Assembly (NCBI RefSeq): GCF_019343475.1
Contig: NZ_CP072453.1
Location: forward strand, 1,674,001-1,738,000
DNA length: 64,000 nucleotides
DNA from: Providencia sp. R33
GTDB lineage: Bacteria; Pseudomonadota; Gammaproteobacteria; Enterobacterales; Enterobacteriaceae
Reading direction: 5' to 3'
Part shown: one piece after another, positions 29,027 to 36,410 of the stretch
How the letters are laid out: every line of letters starts with the position of its first letter
Numbering within the stretch: the first letter of the stretch is position 1
Made by a program: the position numbers and the translations under genes
The notes under the pieces: generated by a model
Databases searched by the model: none
What the model saw: only the letters and a program-made list of their open reading frames with translations
Told to the model about the DNA's origin: nothing

Positions 29027-29243
29027 ATTTTTTCATTATACCGTAAAAAATGGACAAGAAACTTAGCAAATTTGGCGAATAATAACAACCAAACAAGTAT
29101 TTATACTTAATAAAAATGAAGTGCAAATCTTATTTGAAACAATATTGTCATAAGTGTAAAAATTTGTTAGTTTGTTTAACTATATATTTAACTTTAAATA
29201 AATTAAGTATATATACCAGCACCAAACAAAAGGAGTAAACTCC

Positions 29244-29324
29244 ATGCTAACTAAATACACTCTATTTATCGGTTTTTGGTCGATTCTAGCACTAAGTGTT
29301 GGAATTATTTATTCCCATATTTAA
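29244..29324 (+). CDS. Candidate 26-residue single-helix membrane protein
   Basis: An ATG at 29244 preceded by AAAGGAG at a spacing of eight bases opens a 26-codon frame ending in TAA at 29322-29324. The product is one hydrophobic helix with a charged N-terminus (MLTKYT). The strong ribosome site makes it plausible as a real small protein, but no homologue is known to me. Confidence 0.5.
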   Translation: MLTKYTLFIGFWSILALSVGIIYSHI

Positions 29325-29437
29325 TACACCAGCAAGAATAAATTCATTTATCTACATTTTTAACCAACCCCGTGCCTATCTTCTCCAATAGAAAAATAGG
29401 CACGCATCCTCTCCTTCAGTATCCACTTATACACGAA

Positions 29438-29527
29438 CTATAAGACCAGCAGTGATAGCTTAAAAACCAAGAAAGGATCTACCGTACCTACTGCAATAAG
29501 CGCTGTTAGGCCCAAAATAGCAATCAT
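29438..29527 (-). CDS. Candidate 29-residue hydrophobic small protein
   Basis: On the minus strand an ATG at 29527, with GGGAAA seven to eight bases upstream, opens a 29-residue hydrophobic product (MIAILGLTALIAVGTVDPF then a second hydrophobic part) that stops at 29438. It faces the small ORF at 29244. Its ribosome site is weaker, and coding status is uncertain. Confidence 0.3.
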   Translation of the reverse strand: MIAILGLTALIAVGTVDPFLVFKLSLLVL

Positions 29528-29738
29528 ATTAAGTTTCCCATTTAACCAAATTACCATCAAATAAATTTGAAGGATGTTATTAACACCTATTTATCAAATA
29601 CAATCCTATTAATACGTTTCCACACATTTAAATCCCAATCATTAAATTATAAAACAAGAAATAGAGATTGCGATGTCCCCCTTAGCTTATAATTTATATA
29701 TATAAACGAGAGGGCATAAGAATATTATTAAAAAAAAG

Positions 29739-30062
29739 TTGCGATTAGTTGCGATTATTACTGAGGCATCGGTATGTTTAACCGCAAGACGTGAAGAAAA
29801 CCTTCGCGGGGTTGCATGTGAAATACATAGATATGGTGGTAAGATCATCTATCACACGGGGAATAATGATTTAACTGAAAAGTTTGGATCTATAGCTCAC
29901 CTAGTTGCTAACCTTCAATATTTAAAAGGACACTGCTTAAAAAACTGCGCTTGTGGGTTAGTTTTATGCTTGGTTATTTTTCAATGTTTTTTTGTATTTT
30001 TTGATTATTTTCAAGGCCCACTCATAGTGAGAAGATGTTGCAGATACAGCATAGCTCCCTAA
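29739..30062 (+). CDS. Possible prophage-remnant ORF, doubtful 3' part
   Basis: The first 73 residues (RLVAIITEASVCLTARREENLRG then EIHRYGGKIIYHTGNN) look protein-like. The last third is a hydrophobic shadow of the gene on the other strand and probably not native. The frame begins at TTG without a good ribosome site. In the same frame an ATT preceded by GAGAGGG could be a decayed start. Given the integrase remnant 0.6 kb away, a truncated phage gene is the best guess. Confidence 0.35.
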   Translation: MRLVAIITEASVCLTARREENLRGVACEIHRYGGKIIYHTGNNDLTEKFGSIAHLVANLQYLKGHCLKNCACGLVLCLVIFQCFFVFFDYFQGPLIVRRCCRYSIAP

Positions 30063-30482
30063 GCTTGTGGTCCCTGTCCAATTAAAATATTTTTTAATGA
30101 ATAATTCTTCATTGGAAAACTGATTAATCAATTCTAAACACTGCTCGTACGTAGTAGTAAGTAAGTTTTTCGCCGTATCTAATGAAGTACTTTGATGCTT
30201 TTCCCAAAATTTAATATTCATTTCAGGATAATTTTTCCAGTTATACGGCTCAGGTAGAAATGGAATAAAATTACCACCCAAATTAGATTGAACCCATTTA
30301 ATAAATAAATTATGCCACTCATATAGATGAACTAAACAATCACGGATTTGACGGTCTCTTCCCTCAAAAGGAAAAATCCCTTTTTGATCTTCTAATGAAA
30401 GTGAATCAATTACACTCAGTAACTCGTTATAATTTTTTACTGCTAGCTCCAATAAACTATCCTTAGTTGAGGGCCTAGGCAT
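29964..30482 (-). CDS. ClbS/DfsB family four-helix bundle protein
   Basis: The 172 residues match the ClbS/DfsB family throughout: MPRPSTKDSLLELAVKNY at the start, IRDCLVHLYEWHNLF, PFLPEPYNWKNYP, and the C-terminal TGTTSLGSYAVSATSSHY. ClbS is the cyclopropane hydrolase that protects colibactin producers; most relatives lie outside such clusters and have no proven role. GGAG is six bases before the ATG. There is no colibactin cluster here. Confidence 0.88.
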   Translation of the reverse strand: MPRPSTKDSLLELAVKNYNELLSVIDSLSLEDQKGIFPFEGRDRQIRDCLVHLYEWHNLFIKWVQSNLGGNFIPFLPEPYNWKNYPEMNIKFWEKHQSTSLDTAKNLLTTTYEQCLELINQFSNEELFIKKYFNWTGTTSLGSYAVSATSSHYEWALKIIKKYKKTLKNNQA

Positions 30483-30574
30483 ACCATTCTCCTGTAAACT
30501 TAACTAAAACTATCCTAATCTACTGGTGATTTTTAGCAATATAAAAACCACCAATGTGAAGTGCCCACATAACT

Positions 30575-30957
30575 GTTTTAGACCTGGATCACGAAACATA
30601 CACGGTAAGGTAAGCAAGGATAGAACAGGGTTGCCTTCCCCTATACTATCTAGCAATAACAGTGAAGCACATATCTTTCTGTTGGCTCAATAGGGACAAC
30701 TTGGAAGGCTACATTAAAAATGGGCGGGCATCAGACACAGGAAAGCATATGAGTCTAAGCACACATATACTTGCTGGGCTCTAAGTGCTGGAGCAAACCC
30801 TAGTTTTATTGCAAATCAGATAGGGCATATATCAGTGTAGGTGATTTATGCTGTATATGGAAAATGGATGTCTGATAAAAGTGATAGCCAGATAGCATTA
30901 CTAAACCTAAGTTTTGAAGAAAATGCCCCGCTCATGCCCCAGGTGTTAAATAGATAA
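30575..30957 (+). pseudogene. Decayed phage tyrosine-recombinase (integrase), C-terminal part
   Basis: Translation in pieces restores a lambdoid integrase C-terminal domain: LDLDHETYTVR near 30578, GTTWKATLK near 30695, GIRHRKAYESKHTYTCWAL from 30727, NPSFIANQIGH, and VIYAVYGKWMSDKSDSQIALLN to the stop at 30955-30957. Stop codons (for example after GHISV) and at least one frameshift (near 30717) break it. The arginine-histidine pair region (KHTY) and the catalytic tyrosine region (VYGKWM) can still be seen. It marks an old integration event next to ycgN. Confidence 0.85.
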
Positions 30958-30983
30958 CCATTTAATCGAATAAAACCAATAGG

Positions 30984-31424
30984 CTAACCCCTACCCTTTG
31001 GCTTATTCATGATGTGGTCTTCCCAATCAACCACATCAATTTCCCTGACAGCAATGTGGCGCACAGATACTCTTTCATTGTGCATTGCGGCTTTAGAACC
31101 TGTTTTTAACGGGTGCCAAGCGGGTAAGGTTTTTCCTTCAAGTAATAAGCGATAAGCACACGTCGTTGGTAGCCACTCAAAGGTTTCTAAATTATAACGA
31201 TTGAGTTTGATGCAATCCGCTTCATATTCGAAGCGGTTCTCATAGTGTTTGCACTGGCAGGTTTTTAAATTTAATTGGTTGCAAGCCACATTAGTGAAAT
31301 AGATTTCATCAGTATCTTCATCCATTAGTTTATGTAAGCAGCATTGCCCACATCCATCACACAAAGATTCCCATTCATCATCCGTCATTTCATCTAGTGT
31401 CTTAACCTGCCAGAACTGCGACAT
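30984..31424 (-). CDS. ycgN: YcgN, UPF0260 cysteine-rich protein
   Basis: The 146 residues match the YcgN/UPF0260 family and include CDGCGQCCLHKLMDEDTDEI and further cysteines (CNQLNLKTCQC, DCIKL), probably a metal or Fe-S site. The role is unknown. It is 20 bp downstream of ycgM in the ycgL-transglycosylase-ycgM-ycgN cluster. The start carries an AGGATTAAT-type site. Confidence 0.93.
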   Translation of the reverse strand: MSQFWQVKTLDEMTDDEWESLCDGCGQCCLHKLMDEDTDEIYFTNVACNQLNLKTCQCKHYENRFEYEADCIKLNRYNLETFEWLPTTCAYRLLLEGKTLPAWHPLKTGSKAAMHNERVSVRHIAVREIDVVDWEDHIMNKPKGRG

Positions 31425-31444
31425 AATACTTATTAATCCTATAC

Positions 31445-32101
31445 TTAAATAACTCGAGTAGTCAGCGAGTGATCATTAATCGATAGCTTTAACATATCAC
31501 CAGAGGCCAATGGACCAACACCTTCTGGGGTCCCCGTCAAAATGACATCCCCTGCACGTAATGTGAAGAAGCGGGACATATAGCTAATAAGAGGTAAAAT
31601 CGGTGTGATCATATCACGCGTTGAGCCTTCTTGGCGAATTTCCCCATTAATTTCCAGTGATAGCTGAACATTCTGCAACTCACTTGGATTATTGACAGGA
31701 ATAAACCCAGAAATTGGGCATGAGCCATCGAATGCTTTACTTTTTTCCCAAGGCTGGCCCGCTTTCTTAAATTTTGCCTGTAAATCACGCAATGTTAAGT
31801 CCAACGCAACGGCATAACCTGCAATTGCACGGGAAACACGGTCTTCATCTGCATTTTTTAATGGCATACCAATCAAGATTGCCATTTCGACTTCATGGTG
31901 AACCTCGCCTAAATCTTTTGGAATAACAATTGATTGAGTTATATCACAAAGCGCGGTTTCAGGTTTGATAAAGATAACAGGCTCTTCGGGTATTGCTGAG
32001 CCCATCTCTTTGATATGCTTGGCATAGTTACTACCTACACAAACAACTTTGTTTGCTGGGAAATCAAGTAAAGCACCTTGCCAGTCACGATGTTGATACA
32101 T
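31445..32101 (-). CDS. ycgM: Fumarylacetoacetate hydrolase family protein
   Basis: The 218-residue protein belongs to the FAH superfamily of acylpyruvate-type hydrolases/decarboxylases. The metal-binding HHEVEMAILIG segment, the KxFDGSCP loop and the terminal DVILTGTPEGVGP are present. The ATG at 32101 with GGAG upstream matches the E. coli length (219). The longer frame to 32194 reads into the preceding gene. The metabolic role is not proven. Confidence 0.93.
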   Translation of the reverse strand: MYQHRDWQGALLDFPANKVVCVGSNYAKHIKEMGSAIPEEPVIFIKPETALCDITQSIVIPKDLGEVHHEVEMAILIGMPLKNADEDRVSRAIAGYAVALDLTLRDLQAKFKKAGQPWEKSKAFDGSCPISGFIPVNNPSELQNVQLSLEINGEIRQEGSTRDMITPILPLISYMSRFFTLRAGDVILTGTPEGVGPLASGDMLKLSINDHSLTTRVI

Positions 32102-32121
32102 AAGGGTAACTCCTATTATCG

Positions 32122-33210
32122 TTATTGTATTTTTTGAGCGATGCCGTCGGCCATCAAACTTACACTCAATGCAAAATAGTATGAGCGATTCCAATGCATG
32201 ATGGTGCGAAAGTTCTCAGTCACTAAAAATGTTCTACCTTCAGGATCATCCGGAATAACAACCCATGTTTTTACATCCGGCGATAATTGTGCAAATGCAG
32301 GTAACTTAACCCCTAATTGCTGCCAATCACTGACGGTTTTGCCTTGCTCTGCTTTAACGCCTTCTAAAGCTCGGTTAAAGTCCGCCGGTAAATTGACTTG
32401 GTAACCCCAGGGTAATTGGGATTGCCAACCTTCTGTTGATAAATAATTGGCGATTGACGCGAAAACATCCGCTTTATTATTCCAAATATCCATCTTTCCA
32501 TCGCCATCACCATCTGCCGCATAGGACAAATAGGATGTTGGCATAAACTGACTTTGGCCCATCGCACCAGCCCATGAGCCTTTTAATTGTTGGTCTTCAG
32601 GGATATAGCCTTTATCCATTATCTCAAGTGCTGCCAGTAATTGCTTGCTGAAAAGCGCTTCACGACGCCCTTCGAAAGATAATGTGGCAAGTGCTGAAAT
32701 GACGTCTTCTTTGCCTTGTGAGCGACCAAACCCGCTTTCAAGCCCCCATAGGGAAACGATAAATTGCGGCGGAACACCATATTTTTGACTAATTGAATCA
32801 AGCAGTGCCTTGTTTTCAATATACTTGTCATATCCCGCATTAATACGTGATTGTGGGAGGACATTTTTCAAGTAGCTGGCTAATGTAACCGTAGCTCTTT
32901 TTTCTGGCTGTCCTTTATCCGCTTTTACCACTCGTTCTATAAAGTGAATGTTAGCGAAACCACGTTCGATCGTGGCAGGTTTGATCCCTTGCGCAATAGC
33001 ATGTTCTTTCAATAATTCCACATAAGCAGGGAATTGCGAAGGTTCACGCTGTTCAATAGGAAATGCTTTATCAAGTGCAGCAACTTCTTCGACAATCGCG
33101 GCATTTTGTTCTGCCGTAATCGGTTGAGCTGTAACTGTTTCATGTTGTTTCACTGAGCAACTTGCTAAAAGCAAACCAGCGACTAATGTATATAATAACG
33201 TTGGCTTCAT
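32122..33210 (-). CDS. Lytic murein transglycosylase (MltB family)
   Basis: The 362 residues start with a lipoprotein leader (LLLASC) and carry the SLT-type MltB fold: the catalytic glutamate in SLWGLESGFGR and GAMGQSQFMPTSYLSYAADGDGDGK. Enzymes of this type cleave peptidoglycan to 1,6-anhydro products. The ATG at 33210 follows GGAGGATA. It sits between ycgL and ycgM, which suggests co-transcription with the division-linked neighbourhood. Confidence 0.9.
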   Translation of the reverse strand: MKPTLLYTLVAGLLLASCSVKQHETVTAQPITAEQNAAIVEEVAALDKAFPIEQREPSQFPAYVELLKEHAIAQGIKPATIERGFANIHFIERVVKADKGQPEKRATVTLASYLKNVLPQSRINAGYDKYIENKALLDSISQKYGVPPQFIVSLWGLESGFGRSQGKEDVISALATLSFEGRREALFSKQLLAALEIMDKGYIPEDQQLKGSWAGAMGQSQFMPTSYLSYAADGDGDGKMDIWNNKADVFASIANYLSTEGWQSQLPWGYQVNLPADFNRALEGVKAEQGKTVSDWQQLGVKLPAFAQLSPDVKTWVVIPDDPEGRTFLVTENFRTIMHWNRSYYFALSVSLMADGIAQKIQ

Positions 33211-33260
33211 TTGTATCCTCCAGAACACACAAGGGTTTTTCAGGTTTTTCTTAAATTGCT

Positions 33261-33530
33261 TTAAATATTAAGCTCTTTATGTTCTGAAAGCAGATCCTCC
33301 ACTGGAGGCGGGAATTGTAAATAATAACCAACTTCTTGTAAGTCGGCCTTAACTCGCGCCAAATCAGCATTAGCAAGCTTTTCACGCTTATCTAACGCAA
33401 TCACCATGGCGAATTGAGGTGTTCCAAATTGGGCTAATAACTCTTCAGGAACGCGTGAAAAATCATCTTTCTTTTCAACATAAAGATAGGTTTGTTCACG
33501 CTTAGGGCTTCTATAAATTGCACAAATCAT
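33261..33530 (-). CDS. ycgL: YcgL domain protein
   Basis: This 89-residue cytosolic protein is of the YcgL family, with ICAIYRSPKREQTYLYVEKKDDF at the start and the GTPQFAMVIAL and LQEVGYYLQFPPP segments. It is divergent from minC across about 130 bp, as in other enterobacteria. Its function is not known. Confidence 0.93.
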   Translation of the reverse strand: MICAIYRSPKREQTYLYVEKKDDFSRVPEELLAQFGTPQFAMVIALDKREKLANADLARVKADLQEVGYYLQFPPPVEDLLSEHKELNI

Positions 33531-33659
33531 TATATTTAACTCTTTTTCTTAGTTCATTAGCTTGCTTGAAGAATACAGTAACTATAACATGCTATTGTTT
33601 TACAGAATATCTTCGCCCGAGGATTGTTTCGGAAATTTTAATTTGCTGAGTCTAGATAG

Positions 33660-34361
33660 ATGCCACAATCGCCAATAGAACTTAAAGGCAGCAGTTTTAC
33701 TCTTTCAGTTATTCACTTACACAGTGAAGAGCCTAAACTCATCAAAAAAGCGCTGCAAGATAAAGTAAATCAAGCCCCTGATTTCTTTAAAAATGCCCCT
33801 GTTGTCATCAATATTGCAGAATTAACTGCACAGGCAGATTTATACAGCATTCATAAATCTGTAGTTTCTGCGGGGTTGCGTATTGTTGGAGTTAGTGGGT
33901 GTACAGACCCTTTATTGCGCCAAAAAGCCAATGAAGCTGGCTTACCGATATTAAGTGAAGGTAAAAGCCAGAAACCTGTTGAAATTCATACTGAGGTAAG
34001 TGTTGCCGCAGTACAAAATGAGCCGGTTTATCGTAAGACTCGAATTATCAATACCCCTGTTCGTTCTGGGCAACGCATTTACGCGCCAAATAGTGATCTT
34101 ATCGTCACAAGTAACGTGAGTGCAGGTGCAGAACTGTTAGCAGATGGTAATATTCATATATATGGTGTGATGCGGGGTCGTGCCTTAGCAGGTGCTTCTG
34201 GTGATATTGAAAGTCAGATTTATTGTACGCATTTGCAAGCAGAGTTGGTCTCTATTGCAGGTGAATATTGGCTGAGCGATCAAATCCCTGCTGAATTTCT
34301 CGCCAAAGCAGCTAAACTTCGTTTAGTTGATAATAAACTTAACATCGAATATTTAAATTAG
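33660..34361 (+). CDS. minC: Septum site-determining protein MinC
   Basis: MinC inhibits FtsZ polymerisation away from mid-cell. The N-terminal FtsZ-binding domain (1-105) is followed by a linker and the beta-helical C-terminal domain from about 125 (RSGQRIYAPNSDLIVTSNVSAGAELLADGNIHIYG). The 233 residues match E. coli (231). It is the first gene of minCDE. Confidence 0.97.
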   Translation: MPQSPIELKGSSFTLSVIHLHSEEPKLIKKALQDKVNQAPDFFKNAPVVINIAELTAQADLYSIHKSVVSAGLRIVGVSGCTDPLLRQKANEAGLPILSEGKSQKPVEIHTEVSVAAVQNEPVYRKTRIINTPVRSGQRIYAPNSDLIVTSNVSAGAELLADGNIHIYGVMRGRALAGASGDIESQIYCTHLQAELVSIAGEYWLSDQIPAEFLAKAAKLRLVDNKLNIEYLN

Positions 34362-34384
34362 ACCTTATTTACAAGGAATTATTC

Positions 34385-35200
34385 ATGGCACGCATAATTG
34401 TAGTGACTTCTGGTAAAGGTGGTGTTGGTAAAACCACTTCAAGCGCGGCCATAGCAACTGGCCTAGCACAAAAAGGGAAAAAAACCGTCGTAATCGATTT
34501 TGATATCGGTCTACGTAACCTTGACCTCATCATGGGGTGTGAACGTCGGGTTGTCTATGACTTCGTCAACGTTATCCAAGGTGATGCAACGCTTAATCAG
34601 GCTTTAATTAAAGATAAACGCACCGAAAACCTGTTTATTTTACCTGCTTCGCAAACGCGCGATAAAGACGCACTAACTCGTGAAGGTGTTGAAAAAATCC
34701 TTGATGAGCTTGGTGATAACCTTGGTTTTGATTTTATCGTCTGCGATTCACCTGCGGGTATTGAAAGCGGTGCATTGATGGCACTGTATTTTGCTGACGA
34801 AGCGATTATTACCACCAACCCAGAAGTATCTTCAGTTCGTGACTCTGACCGTATTTTAGGCATCCTAGCCTCTAAATCACGCCGTGCAGAAAAAGGCCAA
34901 GACCCAATAAAAGAACACCTTCTATTGACGCGTTATAACCCTGGGCGTGTTACCCGCGGTGATATGTTAAGTATGGAAGATGTGCTGGAAATCCTTTGCA
35001 TTCCATTAATTGGGGTTATTCCAGAAGATCAATCTGTCTTGCGCTCATCTAACCAAGGTGAACCTGTTATTTTAGATAAAGAGTCTGAAGCAGGCCAAGC
35101 TTACGACGACTGTGTCGCGCGCATTTTAGGTGAAGATCGCCCTATCCGTTTCATTGAAGAAGAGAAGAAAGGCTTCTTAAAACGCCTATTTGGGGGGTAA
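34385..35200 (+). CDS. minD: Septum site-determining ATPase MinD
   Basis: MinD is the membrane-associated ATPase that recruits MinC and oscillates with MinE. It shows the deviant Walker A GKGGVGKTTSSAA, the DFDIGLRNLDL switch and the C-terminal amphipathic membrane-targeting helix (GFLKRLFGG). The 271 residues are about family length. It lies 23 bp after minC. Confidence 0.98.
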   Translation: MARIIVVTSGKGGVGKTTSSAAIATGLAQKGKKTVVIDFDIGLRNLDLIMGCERRVVYDFVNVIQGDATLNQALIKDKRTENLFILPASQTRDKDALTREGVEKILDELGDNLGFDFIVCDSPAGIESGALMALYFADEAIITTNPEVSSVRDSDRILGILASKSRRAEKGQDPIKEHLLLTRYNPGRVTRGDMLSMEDVLEILCIPLIGVIPEDQSVLRSSNQGEPVILDKESEAGQAYDDCVARILGEDRPIRFIEEEKKGFLKRLFGG

Positions 35201-35203
35201 ATA

Positions 35204-35488
35204 ATGGCTTTATTGGATTTCTTTCTGTCGAGAAAAAAGACGACAGCGAATATCGCAAAAGAGCGATTACAAATCATCGTTGCGGAACGCCGCCGCGGTG
35301 ATAGCGAACCCGCATATCTTGCTGATATGAAACGTGATATTTTGCAAGTCATCTGTAAATATGTTCAAGTTGACCCTGAGATGCTCTCCGTACAATTTGA
35401 ACAAAAAGACGATGATATTTCTGTTCTTGAGTTAAACGTCACGCTACCAGAAGGTGACGAAATTAAAACTACAACAACAGAAAAATAA
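35204..35488 (+). CDS. minE: Cell division topological specificity factor MinE
   Basis: MinE stimulates MinD ATPase and places the division site. The N-terminal MinD-interacting helix (LSRKKTTANIAKERLQIIVAE) precedes the dimerisation domain. The protein has 94 residues, six more than E. coli, because of a threonine-rich tail. It starts three bases after minD. Confidence 0.97.
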   Translation: MALLDFFLSRKKTTANIAKERLQIIVAERRRGDSEPAYLADMKRDILQVICKYVQVDPEMLSVQFEQKDDDISVLELNVTLPEGDEIKTTTTEK

Positions 35489-35497
35489 TTTGCAAAG

Positions 35498-35528
35498 AAG
35501 CCGCTATGTTGTATGGCGGCTTGCTTTT
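35498..35528 (+). terminator. Terminator of minCDE
   Basis: AAGCCGC (35498-35504) pairs with GCGGCTT (35516-35522), followed by GCTTTT. It separates minCDE from the converging heme locus. Confidence 0.8.
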
Positions 35529-35583
35529 ACGTTAAATATTCCCCCATTCTTTGGTGCCAAGCGCCAACGTTTCCCTATTGGTT

Positions 35584-36360
35584 TTATTTATCTAAATTAA
35601 AGTGGATCACTAAGCTTACTAACGGAGATACACCCGCAGGCCTTTCCCCTACCGATTTATACTGTTTTGTTGCATCAAGCACCGCCTTTCCCAATATTTC
35701 ACTGCGCTCAGATTTAACTATCGTGGCATTCACCAAATCACCTTGTTGCGTAATTTGAAAATGTACCACAACAGCGCCTTGAATCTGCATCGCTCGTGCT
35801 CGCCGTGGATATTGTTTATGGCGCTCTAATTCATTGCGCACTTTGGCTAAATATGCGAGCCGAATGTCCGTAATATTCTCCCCTGCGACTGAATTTTTCT
35901 GCGTCCCCGCTTCACCGCTGGCGACAGATTCGGCTTGGTTCTCCCCCAATTTTGCTTGTTGTTCGATTTCATCACTTTGGTCTTTTTTTGTTTTTTTCTC
36001 CGTTTCAATGCGTTTTTTAGGCTCAATCTTGCGCGGTTTCTCTGGCTTTGTGGGGATAATTGGCTTTTTAGATGACTGACCATCTTTGGCTTTCTCGCTG
36101 CGCGCTTTTGCTACTTCAATAGCAGCCTTATCGACCTCAATAGGCGAATGAATTGCCCCACCACTGTCATCAATAATCTCATCGACTTTAACGATGTGTT
36201 TCTCAATCACTGCTTGGGTCACTGCGATGGCGATAACCGGCGCATTTATTGGCATCATGATTTTGCTCGAATCACTGTGATTCAATAGGTGGTAATACAC
36301 CAGCCCACCATGCAATGCAAGAGAGCCAATTATGGCAAATAGAAAACGTGAATTCGTCAT
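35584..36360 (-). CDS. Dedicated TonB energy transducer of the heme locus
   Basis: TonB-like proteins transmit the proton gradient to outer-membrane receptors. This one has an N-terminal membrane segment (about 5-25), a proline/lysine/glutamate-rich periplasmic spacer (about 90-150) and a C-terminal TonB domain with the KQYPRRARAMQIQGAVVVHF motif. The ATG at 36360 has GGAA upstream. It is the last gene of the hemophore-Slam-receptor cluster, so it probably serves that receptor. No exbB/exbD is present here, so the chromosomal pair must be shared. Confidence 0.87.
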   Translation of the reverse strand: MTNSRFLFAIIGSLALHGGLVYYHLLNHSDSSKIMMPINAPVIAIAVTQAVIEKHIVKVDEIIDDSGGAIHSPIEVDKAAIEVAKARSEKAKDGQSSKKPIIPTKPEKPRKIEPKKRIETEKKTKKDQSDEIEQQAKLGENQAESVASGEAGTQKNSVAGENITDIRLAYLAKVRNELERHKQYPRRARAMQIQGAVVVHFQITQQGDLVNATIVKSERSEILGKAVLDATKQYKSVGERPAGVSPLVSLVIHFNLDK

Positions 36361-36374
36361 TTTACATTCCAATA

Positions 36375-36407
36375 AAAAGCCCCTTATACCGAGGTACAAA
36401 GGGCTTA
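36375..36407 (-). terminator. Hairpin with T-run between receptor and tonB
   Basis: On the minus strand AAGCCC...GTACC pairs with GGTAT...GGGCTT over 14 positions (11 matched) and TTTTT follows at once. It would reduce read-through into tonB, consistent with less TonB than receptor being required. Confidence 0.6.
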
Positions 36408-36410
36408 CAG

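Noticed and set aside
29372..29403. Perfect 8-bp stem GTGCCTAT/ATAGGCAC
   Set aside because: The loop is 16 bases and no T-run follows, so it is not called as a terminator, although it lies after the small ORF at 29244.
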